A stretch of 64,000 nt of DNA, taken from positions 1 through 64,000 of the forward strand of contig CAYSAQ010000009.1 of assembly GCA_964429235.1 (NCBI GenBank). The letters run 5' to 3'. The notes under the pieces are model-generated. The model saw nothing but the letters and a program-made list of their open reading frames with translations, searched no databases and was not told the origin of the DNA. This stretch comes from CAYSAQ01 sp964429235 (GTDB lineage: Bacteria > Margulisbacteria > Riflemargulisbacteria > GWF2-35-9 > DYQY01). This document shows, piece by piece, positions 8,311 through 17,803 of this stretch. Position numbers and translations under genes: made by a program. Every line of letters begins with the position of its first letter. Position 1 is the stretch's first letter.

Positions 8311-11163
8311 ATGTTAAATACTAAAATAGTATCAATAAATAGTACAATCAGAAAAAAATTAAAACCAATCGAGTCTGAATATGGAATTCATGCTAGGCCT
8401 ATAAAACTATTGGGTAATTTAAGTAAAGAAATGTCCGTAGATATATCCATTCAAGGTATTGATGATAGTGGAAGTAATAAAATTTATAAAGTTGGTGATA
8501 TTGATGACCTTATGATTATGACTATTGCTGGTCAAGGGAAAACTCCAGAGATAATTATATCAGGTGCGAAAGCATCAGAGGCTTTTGCTAAGTTTCAAAT
8601 AATGTTTTTAAGTAATTTTGGAGCTCATCCAGTTCATTCAACCTTAGGGTCAGAGATAACAGATGTTTCCTTAGTAAAGGCTTTTAATAAAATACACGAG
8701 ATGTATCCTCATGCTGACATATCATTGGTATGTGAAGATGCGGGGAAGATCTTGAGTAAGTTTACAAGTGTAGAAGAGCTTAAAAATGAAGATGTTTTAG
8801 GGCGCGGACTGAAGATTTCAGTTCAATCTTCTAAAGCAGTATCCATTATTGAAGAGTTTTATAATTCTTTAGGTACAGCTGTTTCAAGAGGTGGCGATAT
8901 TATTCTTCAACAATCAGGAGAAACATTTGCAGAGGGTATTGCATATTCTTCAAATATAATTAAGTTTCACAAACCATCAATAAAAGAGCTTGAAATAGAA
9001 ACTTCTCAAAATGTTGAGAAAGATAATTACGAATTTTTAAACATATTTGAACGTAGCATAAATGATATAAAAAGAGAATTAAAAGTGCTAAGAGAGGGCA
9101 ATGGTGGCAAAGATTATGAGATTATTGATGATTCAGATAATGGGAAACGTTTTTATAGTTTGAGAACAGATATTCAGTTCCTTGAACAGATGCCGTTAGT
9201 TGGAGGTACTAGTTCTTTTGTTAATGCCCTAGCAGAAAGGCATAATGCTAACCCTGAAAAATTGGTTGAGCAGATAGTTCAAGAGATTATAGCTGAGATT
9301 AATGCTCAATTTGGAAGTAATCCAATGATGATTAAAATGATTGTGCAAATGGAGGATTTTTTACTAAATATTTATGATGAAAAAGGATATGAGATTTTTG
9401 CTGATTTTTTTAAACAGTATGAAGAAAAAAAGAGTGATGGTCCAATTATGTATATTGGTGACTTTGCTCATGAAAAGCTTTTGGAGTTTATCGCAAAAAA
9501 TAAATCAGATTTTGCAGGCATTAGGCTTGAAGAAACCTGTTTAGAAGCAAATCATATAAAAGTTTTAATTAAGAATTTAGGAGTTCCTGCAGCTATGGGA
9601 ATTAAGACTTCAAAACCAAAAGTTGCGTATTTCGATACTAGAGCTGTTATCTTTGATTTGAGTGTTGCAAAGAATGCTAGTCAGCGCAAAGCTGTTGTTG
9701 AAATATTAAAAACGTGTCCAAATTTGATGATGATTAATGATGAAGGTAATCATTTGAATATATTTTCAGATATGACAGTTAAGGAAATACTTGCAGATGT
9801 AAGCAAAGGGTATAAGTTCGTAGGAAATAAAACATTGTTATATGATTGGATGTTTTCAAATCAAGACAGCAAACTGTCTGCTAATATCGCAAAACTTGTT
9901 GAGCAGCTGGACTCGTTTGTGTTAAGCGTAGATACTACATTTACGGATGAATGGTTTGTAGATCAAGAGGATATGTATAATGAGGTGCATAAAGCTAAAA
10001 TGGGCTTGAATAAGCTACACTTTAAAGGTGGAGAAGGCTTCGATGTTCAATATAGTATAGTTGCATTAGAACAGCTCATTAAGGATGATGCCGTTTCTCA
10101 TATTGGGTTGGCAAGAGTTTCTATTATGTTGGATTTATATTTTAAAGAGAATAATATAAATTTGGCTAAGTTACATAAGGAAGACAGGATTACAGCCTTG
10201 GATAAGGCGTATGAACTAATAATTTCAGAATTAGTAAAAAAAGACCCTAGTGCTGTTATTCGGATTCCTGAATTAAGACCAGACAAGAAGCTTTTTGCTT
10301 TTTTAAAGAAATCAGGCAAGTCAATGGAAGGCGTAAATCTTGTTAGTTATAATGAAGATTATTTTAAGCCTTTTTTTAAGCAGCTTATTTTACAAGGAGC
10401 CCAGAATGTTCTTATTCCAATGGTTAATAGTTCAAAAGATGTTTTATATATAAGTAATTTTATTACAAGGGTTGCTTTTGAGGTGGCTTTAGAAATGGGC
10501 ATTGAGCCAGGTTCAGAGAAATTTGCTGAGATTATGGGGAATGCAAAAGATTTAAAAGTTGGAGCTATGTATGAGACTGTTGATAGCTTGTCAAATTATA
10601 AGGAAATTGCAGAGTCTGCTGATTTTGTAAGTGTTGGTGGTAACGACTTAAAACATTTTGTTTTTGGTGAAACAAGGTTCGGGAAAAGGTCTGGGATTAA
10701 AAAAGTTTTATTTAATCCTTTAGAGATGATTGTTTTAAATTCTTTAATTAATGAGAATAAGCAACAAGATAAAAGTTGTGGGTATTGTGGAGAATTCGAT
10801 AGTAAATATGGTTATTTGCAAGCATTTTTGTTATATTCAATGGGAATGAGTTATAGCACAATCCCAAGTTCTGCTATGACAAAACTTAGTCAAAAATTAA
10901 GCCAAATTAACTATATGACATTTGATGAGGTGTCCGTTAATATTAAGCAACTTCCAATTGTTAAGGAGTTGAATGCATTTGTAGGTGGAATGATAGGTGA
11001 TCCTTCAATTGATATCTTTGACATTGATTCAGTGGATAAAATAAATAAGTTTTATAAGATTATAAAATCAGCAAATACTGATAACAAGGAAGCATTCAAC
11101 GATTTATTGTCTAAGGCCAGTGTAAAAATTAGAAATGTTGTAGATGCGATTATAAGAGATTAA
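8311..11163 (+). CDS. HPr-enzyme I-like fusion protein (divergent PTS phosphotransferase)
   Basis: 950 residues. Residues 20-105 form an HPr domain with the active-site motif YGIHARPI (His27 intact). The rest resembles PEP-protein phosphotransferase (enzyme I). A phosphohistidine-like segment is NHIKVLIKNLGVPAAMG (His415, aligning with TSHAAIVARxLGIPAVVG). GLAR stands at the PEP-site loop, VGGNDLKHF matches the GTNDL motif, and CGYCGE matches the catalytic GMCGE (Cys826). Each catalytic residue I can place is present, but the surrounding sequence is very divergent. A phosphorelay from PEP through His415 to His27 is plausible; no sugar permease is nearby, so a regulatory PTS is more likely than sugar uptake. 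AAAGGAG precedes the ATG. Confidence 0.75.
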   Translation: MLNTKIVSINSTIRKKLKPIESEYGIHARPIKLLGNLSKEMSVDISIQGIDDSGSNKIYKVGDIDDLMIMTIAGQGKTPEIIISGAKASEAFAKFQIMFLSNFGAHPVHSTLGSEITDVSLVKAFNKIHEMYPHADISLVCEDAGKILSKFTSVEELKNEDVLGRGLKISVQSSKAVSIIEEFYNSLGTAVSRGGDIILQQSGETFAEGIAYSSNIIKFHKPSIKELEIETSQNVEKDNYEFLNIFERSINDIKRELKVLREGNGGKDYEIIDDSDNGKRFYSLRTDIQFLEQMPLVGGTSSFVNALAERHNANPEKLVEQIVQEIIAEINAQFGSNPMMIKMIVQMEDFLLNIYDEKGYEIFADFFKQYEEKKSDGPIMYIGDFAHEKLLEFIAKNKSDFAGIRLEETCLEANHIKVLIKNLGVPAAMGIKTSKPKVAYFDTRAVIFDLSVAKNASQRKAVVEILKTCPNLMMINDEGNHLNIFSDMTVKEILADVSKGYKFVGNKTLLYDWMFSNQDSKLSANIAKLVEQLDSFVLSVDTTFTDEWFVDQEDMYNEVHKAKMGLNKLHFKGGEGFDVQYSIVALEQLIKDDAVSHIGLARVSIMLDLYFKENNINLAKLHKEDRITALDKAYELIISELVKKDPSAVIRIPELRPDKKLFAFLKKSGKSMEGVNLVSYNEDYFKPFFKQLILQGAQNVLIPMVNSSKDVLYISNFITRVAFEVALEMGIEPGSEKFAEIMGNAKDLKVGAMYETVDSLSNYKEIAESADFVSVGGNDLKHFVFGETRFGKRSGIKKVLFNPLEMIVLNSLINENKQQDKSCGYCGEFDSKYGYLQAFLLYSMGMSYSTIPSSAMTKLSQKLSQINYMTFDEVSVNIKQLPIVKELNAFVGGMIGDPSIDIFDIDSVDKINKFYKIIKSANTDNKEAFNDLLSKASVKIRNVVDAIIRD

Positions 11164-11195
11164 ACACTTGCATACTGCTAAGTTCAGAATTATTG

Positions 11196-11201
11196 TATAA
11201 T
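11196..11201 (+). promoter_or_regulatory. TATAAT box 7 bp before the rsh start codon
   Basis: TATAAT is followed by seven bases and then ATG, and there is no Shine-Dalgarno sequence. Transcription would begin at or next to the start codon. No convincing -35 lies at 16-18 bp; TTGCAT at 11168 is 22 bp away. Confidence 0.55.
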
Positions 11202-11208
11202 ACTCTCT

Positions 11209-13206
11209 ATGGAAAAAGAACTTCGTTCGCAACTTAGGGAGACCGTTAAAAAGGTTAAACGATACAATCGCCACTTCAATACTAAAAGATTTTTTGCTGC
11301 CTTCGAGTTTGCAATGGAAGCCCATGATGGACAGAAGCGCAAATCAGGCGAAGATTATATCTGGCACCCATTTCAAATTTTCAAAATACTTGTAGATTAT
11401 GAAGCAGATGAGACCACTCTAATTGCAGCAGTTTTACATGACACAGTAGAAGATACTGAAGTTACTTTTGAACAGATAGCTGAAACATTCGATGAAGAAA
11501 TTGCAGCTATTGTTGATGGAGTTACAAAACTTGGTCGTATCAAATTTCATAGCGATGAAGAACAGAAAGTTCAGAACTTTAGAAAAATGTTCTTGGCGAT
11601 GGCTAAAGATATCAGGGTTATTATCATTAAGCTAGCAGACAGACTCCATAATATGAGAACAATTAGTTTTATGCCGCCAGAAAGTCAGCAAAAAATAGCT
11701 AGAGAGACCTTGGATATTTATGCTCCATTGGCCCATAGAATAGGGATGTCTAATATCAAGTGGGAACTAGAAGATATAGTATTTAGAGTTTTGTATGATT
11801 CTGATTATCAAAGGTTAAAGAAAGACATATCAGAGAAAAGAGAAGAACGAGAGCAGTTTATTGAAGAGTTTGTAATACAGGTAAAATTACTCTTAGAAGA
11901 ACATGGTATAAAAGGAAGCATAACAGGTAGGCCAAAACATTTCTGGTCTATATATAATAAAATGAAAAGGCAACATACAAGCATCAAGAACCTTTATGAC
12001 TTATATGCAATCAGAGTTGTCGTAGGTACAGTCCAGCAGTGTTATACAGTTTTGGGTTTGATGCATACTCAGTTCAAACCAATCCCAGGTAGATTCAAAG
12101 ATTATATTGCTATGCCAAAGCAAAATTTATATCAATCTATTCACACTGTGCTTATTTCAAGTAGTGGAAAGCCAGTAGAAGTTCAGATCAGAACTAAAGA
12201 AATGCATAAGGTTTCTGAGTTTGGCGTAGCTGCTCATTGGCGCTATAAAGATGGTATTAAGAAAGAAGATACTTTCGAGAAGAAGTTGTCTTGGTTACGG
12301 GAGCTTATTGATTGGCAAAAGGATAGTGATTCGAAAGATTTTTATGATGACCTTAAGTTTGACCTGTTCATGGAAGAGATTTTTGTGTTTACTCCAAGAG
12401 GTGATGTGTATCAGTTGCCAAAGAAAGCAACTCCATTAGATTTTGCATATAGAGTTCACACATCAATAGGTCATAGGTGTATTGGCGTAAAGGTTAATAA
12501 CGTGATTGTTAATATTGATAAGCCATTAAAGAATGGGGATATAGTTGAGGTTATTACTCAAAAAAACGAAAAGCCTAAAATGGCTTGGCTAAATATTACG
12601 ATAACATCTTCAGCAAAAACAAAGATTAGACATTGGTTTAGAAAAAATACAGATGTTTATGAGTTAAATAATGAGCAAGCGAAGAAGCAGGAAGAAAAGA
12701 AAAAAGAAGAGTTTAAAGAAAGCTTAGCACCAAAGGTAACGAAGCAACGCCAGAAGAAGAGTAGTGTTGGTGTAGAAGTAGAAGGAACTAGCGATGTAAT
12801 GGCTTATCTTAGCCGTTGTTGTAATCCAATGCCTGGTGATGATGTTATTGGATATGTTACTAGAGGTAGAGGTGTAGCAGTACATAGAAAAGATTGTCGA
12901 AATATACGAACAATTGATCAGGATAGATTGATGAGGGTTTCTTGGGATAAGACATATGATGGTTCTTATGATGTGGCATTAGAGGTAGAGGCATCCGACA
13001 GAGTAGGGTTATTAAACGATATTGTTGCTAAGATTGCAGAATCAAAGATTAATATAGTTCATTTCAATCTAAGGACAACACCAAGAGGCATTGCTGTTGT
13101 AAGTTTAATTTTGAGTTTGACTAAGATTGATATGTTGGATAGTATTATTGGTAAATTACGCTCCATTAAAGACGTATACGAGGTTAAGAGAAAGGGTGAA
13201 AGTTAG
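11209..13206 (+). CDS. rsh: Bifunctional (p)ppGpp synthetase/hydrolase RelA/SpoT
   Basis: 665 residues, the usual length for Rel/SpoT. The order is an N-terminal HD hydrolase domain (EAHDGQKR, AAVLHDTVEDTEV and LADRLHNMRT, with metal-binding residues intact), the synthetase domain (LYDLYAIRVVV, FKDYIAMPKQNLYQSIHT), a TGS domain near residue 390 (FVFTPRGDVYQLPKKATPLD), a Cys-rich segment (SRCCNPMPGDDVIGYVTRGR) and a C-terminal ACT domain. Both activities look intact, so it should make and degrade the stringent-response alarmone. It is probably translated from a leaderless message. rnfA starts directly after its stop codon. Confidence 0.97.
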   Translation: MEKELRSQLRETVKKVKRYNRHFNTKRFFAAFEFAMEAHDGQKRKSGEDYIWHPFQIFKILVDYEADETTLIAAVLHDTVEDTEVTFEQIAETFDEEIAAIVDGVTKLGRIKFHSDEEQKVQNFRKMFLAMAKDIRVIIIKLADRLHNMRTISFMPPESQQKIARETLDIYAPLAHRIGMSNIKWELEDIVFRVLYDSDYQRLKKDISEKREEREQFIEEFVIQVKLLLEEHGIKGSITGRPKHFWSIYNKMKRQHTSIKNLYDLYAIRVVVGTVQQCYTVLGLMHTQFKPIPGRFKDYIAMPKQNLYQSIHTVLISSSGKPVEVQIRTKEMHKVSEFGVAAHWRYKDGIKKEDTFEKKLSWLRELIDWQKDSDSKDFYDDLKFDLFMEEIFVFTPRGDVYQLPKKATPLDFAYRVHTSIGHRCIGVKVNNVIVNIDKPLKNGDIVEVITQKNEKPKMAWLNITITSSAKTKIRHWFRKNTDVYELNNEQAKKQEEKKKEEFKESLAPKVTKQRQKKSSVGVEVEGTSDVMAYLSRCCNPMPGDDVIGYVTRGRGVAVHRKDCRNIRTIDQDRLMRVSWDKTYDGSYDVALEVEASDRVGLLNDIVAKIAESKINIVHFNLRTTPRGIAVVSLILSLTKIDMLDSIIGKLRSIKDVYEVKRKGES

Positions 13207-13779
13207 TTGGCAAAGCTTCTTTTTATATTATTTAGCGCAGCATTAATAAACAACTTTGTTTTAGCTCGTTTTTTAGGCATTTGCCCATTCGTAGGAGTTT
13301 CTAATAAGCAAGAATCTTCAATTGGCATGGGATTAGCTGTTACTTTCGTCATGGTTATTGCAAGTGTTGTTACTTGGTTTATTCAGAAATTAATCTTGGA
13401 TCCATTAGATGCAGGATATTTGCAAACTATTTTCTTTATATTAGTAATTGCTTCATTGGTTCAATTTTTAGAATTAGTCATCAATAAAACATCCCCACTA
13501 CTTAAGAGTATGCTAGGCATTTATTTACCACTTATTACTACAAACTGTGCGATATTGGGACTAACAGTTCTAAATATTACAGAGAGTTATACATTGTTAG
13601 AGAGCGTTTTTCACGCATTAGGTGCTGGGATAGGATTTATTCTAGCACTTGTTTTGATAGCTGGAATAAGAGAACGATTAGAAGAAGCAAATGTTCCAAA
13701 GTATTTTAAAGGTGTACCAATAGCCTTTATTACTGGTGGGATTATGTCTTTAGCTTTTATCGCATTTGGAGCTTTTTAA
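13207..13779 (+). CDS. rnfA: Rnf electron-transport complex subunit RnfA
   Basis: 190-residue integral membrane protein. It carries the RnfA signatures NNFVLARFLGICPFVGVSNK, LVQFLELVINKTSP, LPLITTNCAILGL and AGIRERLEEANVP. RnfA belongs to the ion-translocating ferredoxin:NAD oxidoreductase and is paralogous to RnfE, but the LPLITTNCA version and the rnfB neighbour favour RnfA. The start is TTG, directly after the rsh stop, with a weak GGGTGA upstream. The other Rnf subunits (C, D, G, E) are not in the window. Confidence 0.93.
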   Translation: MAKLLFILFSAALINNFVLARFLGICPFVGVSNKQESSIGMGLAVTFVMVIASVVTWFIQKLILDPLDAGYLQTIFFILVIASLVQFLELVINKTSPLLKSMLGIYLPLITTNCAILGLTVLNITESYTLLESVFHALGAGIGFILALVLIAGIRERLEEANVPKYFKGVPIAFITGGIMSLAFIAFGAF

Positions 13780-13780
13780 T

Positions 13781-14650
13781 TTGTCTGGATTCTTAGTAAT
13801 TATTGTATTAGCAGTTCTTGGATTGTTGCTTGGATTATTTCTTGCAATAAGCTCTGTTGTTTTTCATGTTGAGAAGCCTGAGCAGTTAGAGAAGGTAGAA
13901 GATTTATTGCCTGGAGCTAATTGTGGCGCATGTGGTTATCCTGGATGTGTTGGTCTAGCAGCGGCTATTTATAGTGGCGAAGCTGAACCTGCCAGTTGCC
14001 CTGTCGCATCTGACTCACAAGTAGAAGAAATTGCGAAGGTAATGGGAAAAGAAGTAACTACGGATGGATTAAGAGATATTGCATATATTAAGTGTCAGGG
14101 AATGAACGATAAAGATATCGCAAAGAAGTTTGAATATATAGGTATTGAATCTTGTGAAATGGCATCACTAACAGCCGGCGGATGGAAATCTTGCGAGTAT
14201 GGTTGTTTGAAGCTTGGTGATTGTATTAAGGTTTGTAAGTTTGATGCTTTATCTTATGGTGAGAACCACGAACCAATTATTGATAAAGACAAATGTACTT
14301 CTTGTGGACTTTGCGTAACAGCTTGTCCTCGTCAGCTAATAGAAATTATTCCATATAAGAGAACATATATGGTTACTTGTTCTTCAAAAGATAAGGGCGC
14401 TCTTACTAGAAAAAATTGTAAAGTAGGATGTATCGCATGTAAGCTTTGTGAAAAAGCATGCAAGTTTGATGCAGTAAAAGTAGTTGATAATATAGCGTAT
14501 ATTGACCAAGATAAATGTGTTGGTTGTGGGCTTTGTGCAAAAGCTTGTCCTCAGAATGTTATAGAGTTTATTGATGGTCCTAGGAAGAAAAAGAAGCCAG
14601 TAGTTAAGAAGCCAGAAGCTGGTTGCGGTTCTTGTACTGTTTGTAAGTAA
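13781..14650 (+). CDS. rnfB: Rnf electron-transport complex iron-sulfur subunit RnfB
   Basis: RnfB carries electrons from ferredoxin within the Rnf complex. It has an N-terminal membrane helix, then the Fe-S motif GANCGACGYPGC, and two classical ferredoxin motifs (CTSCGLCVTACPR and CVGCGLCAKACPQ). Further Cys clusters lie between them, and the C-terminus CGSCTVCK could bind another metal centre. I place the start at TTG 13781, eight bases after GGAG and one base after the rnfA stop. A longer reading from TTG 13766 would overlap rnfA. A type-A repeat follows the stop within four bases. Confidence 0.93.
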   Translation: MSGFLVIIVLAVLGLLLGLFLAISSVVFHVEKPEQLEKVEDLLPGANCGACGYPGCVGLAAAIYSGEAEPASCPVASDSQVEEIAKVMGKEVTTDGLRDIAYIKCQGMNDKDIAKKFEYIGIESCEMASLTAGGWKSCEYGCLKLGDCIKVCKFDALSYGENHEPIIDKDKCTSCGLCVTACPRQLIEIIPYKRTYMVTCSSKDKGALTRKNCKVGCIACKLCEKACKFDAVKVVDNIAYIDQDKCVGCGLCAKACPQNVIEFIDGPRKKKKPVVKKPEAGCGSCTVCK

Positions 14651-14653
14651 ACA

Positions 14654-14683
14654 CCCCCTATCTAGCTTTCCCCCAAGGGAAAG
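14654..14683. repeat. Palindromic repeat type A, copy 1
   Basis: CCCCCTATCTAGC followed by a 7-bp hairpin (CTTTCCC-CCAA-GGGAAAG). It starts three bases after the rnfB stop and lies between convergent genes. The same core recurs at the assembly gap (37067 and 37222). Confidence 0.8.
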
Positions 14684-14704
14684 AATAATTAAGAGTATCT
14701 TTAT

Positions 14705-17700
14705 TTAAAATAAGCTTAGTTGATCTGAATTATCATTTATATCTAGTTCTATTTTTTCTCTTTTAAGTAAGCTTTCAGGTATTCTTTTTATTATTGGACT
14801 TAGTGTCCCTTTATACGATTTATTAGCAAGCTTCCTTCTACTAGTATATGAAAGTAAAAGATTCTTTTTTGCTCTAGTCATTGCTACATAAAGTAAACGT
14901 TCTTCTTCACTAATTTCTTCTTTACTTCTTTTTTTGAACAACTGGAAAGGCATTAGTTTGCTTTCACATCCAGGAATAAATACATGTTCAAATTCAAGTC
15001 CTTTAGCTGCATGCATAGTTATAAGTGAGACGCATTCCAAGTTGCTATCATAATCATCATTACCAATACGTAGAGCAAGTTCATCAAAGAATTTTGAATA
15101 GTTGCTGTCGTATTTAGTTGTAAGTTTTTCGAGCTGTTTTTGTTGTTCACTATTAAGGTTATGTTCAGAGATAAGGCTTCTTGCTATGAAGGCTATCTTC
15201 ATTCCTCTTTCAAACATGCTTACGATATCTTTTTTCTTGTTTTCAGCCATGTTTGAGGTTAGACCAAAGTAGGCTGTTTGTAATTGTTCTACAATGTCTT
15301 TAAGAGGGCTTTCAAGTAGAAGGCTTTGAGTGTTAACAATCTGAAAAGGTATTCTGTTATCATTTAGAGATTTGCCGATAATAGGGAATAGCTCTTTTGT
15401 TCTACACAAGATAGCTATATCTTGTGCGTTTGCTTCTTTGCTTAATTTTTCGATTCCAGTTGCTATCCAGTTAGCTTCAGCTTTATCAGTAGCAAACTCT
15501 TTTATTGTAAGAGATGATCCTCGTTTATCACTGATAGATCTATCCTTTTTCTTAATTGCGAAGGATGCATTTTCTAATACAATGTCTGAGCACCTGTGGC
15601 TCTTATTCATTTTCATAAGTTTTGCTCTTGGATGATCGTTTATAAAATTATTAATGAATTGAGGATTCGTGCCTCTGCTACTAAAGATAGCTTGGTCTGG
15701 GTCTCCTGCGACAAAGATGTTTTGTTTATCTGATATAAGCTGTAGTAGTTGATATTGTGCTGCATTAATGTCCTGAAATTCATCAACAAGAATCCACTGG
15801 TATTTGTTTTGATATTTTTTAAGGATGTCCGGATTTCCTACAAATAGCTTTAAAGGTAAGTATATTAAATCATTAAGATCTACAGCATTTATTTCCCTAA
15901 GCGCTTGGTTGTATTGCTTAAGTAGCGTTGGTGCCTCTATCGAATCATCATAGAAGGCTTGTTTTGTTTGTTCTATTTGTTTAACTAGCTCTTCTGCTAC
16001 TAGTTCTGTGCAATCTAATATATCCATTACAATACTTTTTTGCTGTGTAGCATCTATAATACTGAAGTATTTTTCCTGTTCATTGATATTTAATTCTTTT
16101 CTTAGTATTTCTAATCCAAGTTTATGGAATGTACTAATTGTAGACTTTGTTTTTTTGCCTATACGTTCCCTAATTTCTTTTACAGCATTGTTTGAAAAGG
16201 TGATAGCTAAGATATTTTTCTCGTTTACCCCTTTAGATATAAGCCAAGGTATTCTTTTTGTAATTATTTCTGTTTTGCCAGCACCAGGTCCAGCGATTAG
16301 CATACAAGGACCATCAAAATGGTTTATTGCCTCTTCTTTTTCTGCTGTTAACCAGTATTGTTTTGTAGCTGTTCCGTGAAGCTGTGTCTTCTGTTTAATG
16401 TTTTTCTTTTGTTGTTGAAATCTTTCGATATCAAAAGTAAGACTGCTATAAGTTGTGTTTTGTTTATTAGTAATATCCTCTTTAAAAAGTAGGTTTGTTT
16501 TGTAGTTGTTTAATTCTTGCTGAGTGAATACTGAAACAGCACCAAACTCACCATCGAAGCCACCTTCTGCTTTTACTAAACCATTGCGTAGCCTGTGTAT
16601 ACCTTCGGCTATAGCATCATTTGATTTTTGTTTAATAGTATTAATGGGGGTGTTTAATAGTATCTCAAACTCAGACCCAATTGTGTTTATCATTTCAAAG
16701 TATTTGGCAGTAACGCCTTTTGAACGTGGGTTCTTTTTTTGATCTATTTCTGCTATTAGATTAGGCAATGGAGTAATTGACTGAAAGGTCTGTTTAGATT
16801 TTGCATCTTCTGGGTTGCTTCTGTCAGCAAGCTCTGAGACTCTGTACATTACACCTTTGGTAACTTCGTTGCCACATACAGTACAGTGGTCGTTGTTTTG
16901 AACTGTTTCTAGAGGATTCCAGTGTATATTACAGTTCCTGTGTCCATCATTGTGGTATTTGCCTTCTTCAGGGAAGAATTCTATTGTTCCTACAAAGCCT
17001 TCATCTTTTTTAAGCGAGTTGTATATATTGTCATAGCCTATCTCTGTATCAAAGATATTTGCTTCTCTTCCAAGCTTGTCAGGGGAGTGGGCATCAGAGT
17101 TTGATACTAGTCTATATTTATCAAGGAACGAGCATATTCTGTTCATTGGAGGGTCACTAGATAGTCCAGTTTCTAATGCAAAGATCTCTGAAGATAGATC
17201 CTCATAACATTCTTCTATATTATCGAATCCAGATTTGGAACCAAGTACAGAAAACCAAGGTGTCCAGATATGGGCAGGTATCAACCAAGTGTTGTCGCCA
17301 CTCTCTAGTAGCATTTCTAATAGTATTTTTGAATCTAGACCAAGGATAGGTCTTCCATCTGAACGGATGTTTCCAATACGTTCTATTTTCTCTTGAAAGA
17401 CTTTAACAGTTTCAAAATCAGGAAGCACACATATATTATGAACTTTTCTAGTTTTATCACCTTTTTTATAGATATTACTTATTTCCGTTGTTGGCATGAA
17501 GTAAACAGGCTTCGCCTGTAGTATATTTGATAGCTCTTTAGTCTCTGCCAGCTGATATTCTTTCCTAAGTGTATAAAGACCATTCTCTGCAGGTTGTAGT
17601 TTGTCTTCTAGTTCCTCTAACCAACCAGGATGGATGCAGTCTCCTGTTCCAACTACTTGGATACCCTTAATCTTTGCCCAGTATTCTAGGTGCTCAGGGG

Positions 17701-17767
17701 TTAGTAGCTTACTCGTAGCCCTAGAATACTTTGAGTGAATATGGAAGTCGGCTATAAATTTAGACAT
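14705..17767 (-). CDS. Endonuclease Q-UvrD helicase fusion with terminal beta-clamp motif
   Basis: 1,020 residues. Residues 1-330 are an EndoQ-type PHP-fold domain (ADFHIHSKYSRATS, then VGTGDCIHPGW, LVSNSDAHSP) with the EndoQ zinc finger near residue 290-310 (HCTVCGNEVTKGVMYRVSEL). EndoQ enzymes nick DNA 5' to deaminated bases and abasic sites. From about residue 465 it is a superfamily 1 helicase: Walker A AGPGAGKTE, LVDEFQDINAAQ (motif II), LITMHAAKGLEFEHV (motif V) and LYVAMTRAKKNLLL (motif VI). The extreme C-terminus is QLSLF, the canonical sliding-clamp-binding pentapeptide. A TATAAT box 7 bp before the ATG, with no Shine-Dalgarno, suggests leaderless expression. It is probably a DNA-repair enzyme acting at the replisome. 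Confidence 0.9.
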   Translation of the reverse strand: MSKFIADFHIHSKYSRATSKLLTPEHLEYWAKIKGIQVVGTGDCIHPGWLEELEDKLQPAENGLYTLRKEYQLAETKELSNILQAKPVYFMPTTEISNIYKKGDKTRKVHNICVLPDFETVKVFQEKIERIGNIRSDGRPILGLDSKILLEMLLESGDNTWLIPAHIWTPWFSVLGSKSGFDNIEECYEDLSSEIFALETGLSSDPPMNRICSFLDKYRLVSNSDAHSPDKLGREANIFDTEIGYDNIYNSLKKDEGFVGTIEFFPEEGKYHNDGHRNCNIHWNPLETVQNNDHCTVCGNEVTKGVMYRVSELADRSNPEDAKSKQTFQSITPLPNLIAEIDQKKNPRSKGVTAKYFEMINTIGSEFEILLNTPINTIKQKSNDAIAEGIHRLRNGLVKAEGGFDGEFGAVSVFTQQELNNYKTNLLFKEDITNKQNTTYSSLTFDIERFQQQKKNIKQKTQLHGTATKQYWLTAEKEEAINHFDGPCMLIAGPGAGKTEIITKRIPWLISKGVNEKNILAITFSNNAVKEIRERIGKKTKSTISTFHKLGLEILRKELNINEQEKYFSIIDATQQKSIVMDILDCTELVAEELVKQIEQTKQAFYDDSIEAPTLLKQYNQALREINAVDLNDLIYLPLKLFVGNPDILKKYQNKYQWILVDEFQDINAAQYQLLQLISDKQNIFVAGDPDQAIFSSRGTNPQFINNFINDHPRAKLMKMNKSHRCSDIVLENASFAIKKKDRSISDKRGSSLTIKEFATDKAEANWIATGIEKLSKEANAQDIAILCRTKELFPIIGKSLNDNRIPFQIVNTQSLLLESPLKDIVEQLQTAYFGLTSNMAENKKKDIVSMFERGMKIAFIARSLISEHNLNSEQQKQLEKLTTKYDSNYSKFFDELALRIGNDDYDSNLECVSLITMHAAKGLEFEHVFIPGCESKLMPFQLFKKRSKEEISEEERLLYVAMTRAKKNLLLSYTSRRKLANKSYKGTLSPIIKRIPESLLKREKIELDINDNSDQLSLF

Positions 17768-17774
17768 GGGGAGT

Positions 17775-17803
17775 ATTATAGCTGGTAATTACCCTTCCGT
17801 CAG
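17775..17803 (-). promoter_or_regulatory. Promoter of the EndoQ-helicase gene
   Basis: On the minus strand CTGACG (17798-17803), a 17-bp spacer and TATAAT (17775-17780), then seven bases to the ATG. The -35 hexamer lies inside the type-C repeat. Confidence 0.6.

Noticed and set aside
13207..13779. RnfE instead of RnfA
   Set aside because: The LPLITTNCA motif and direct linkage to rnfB fit RnfA better.
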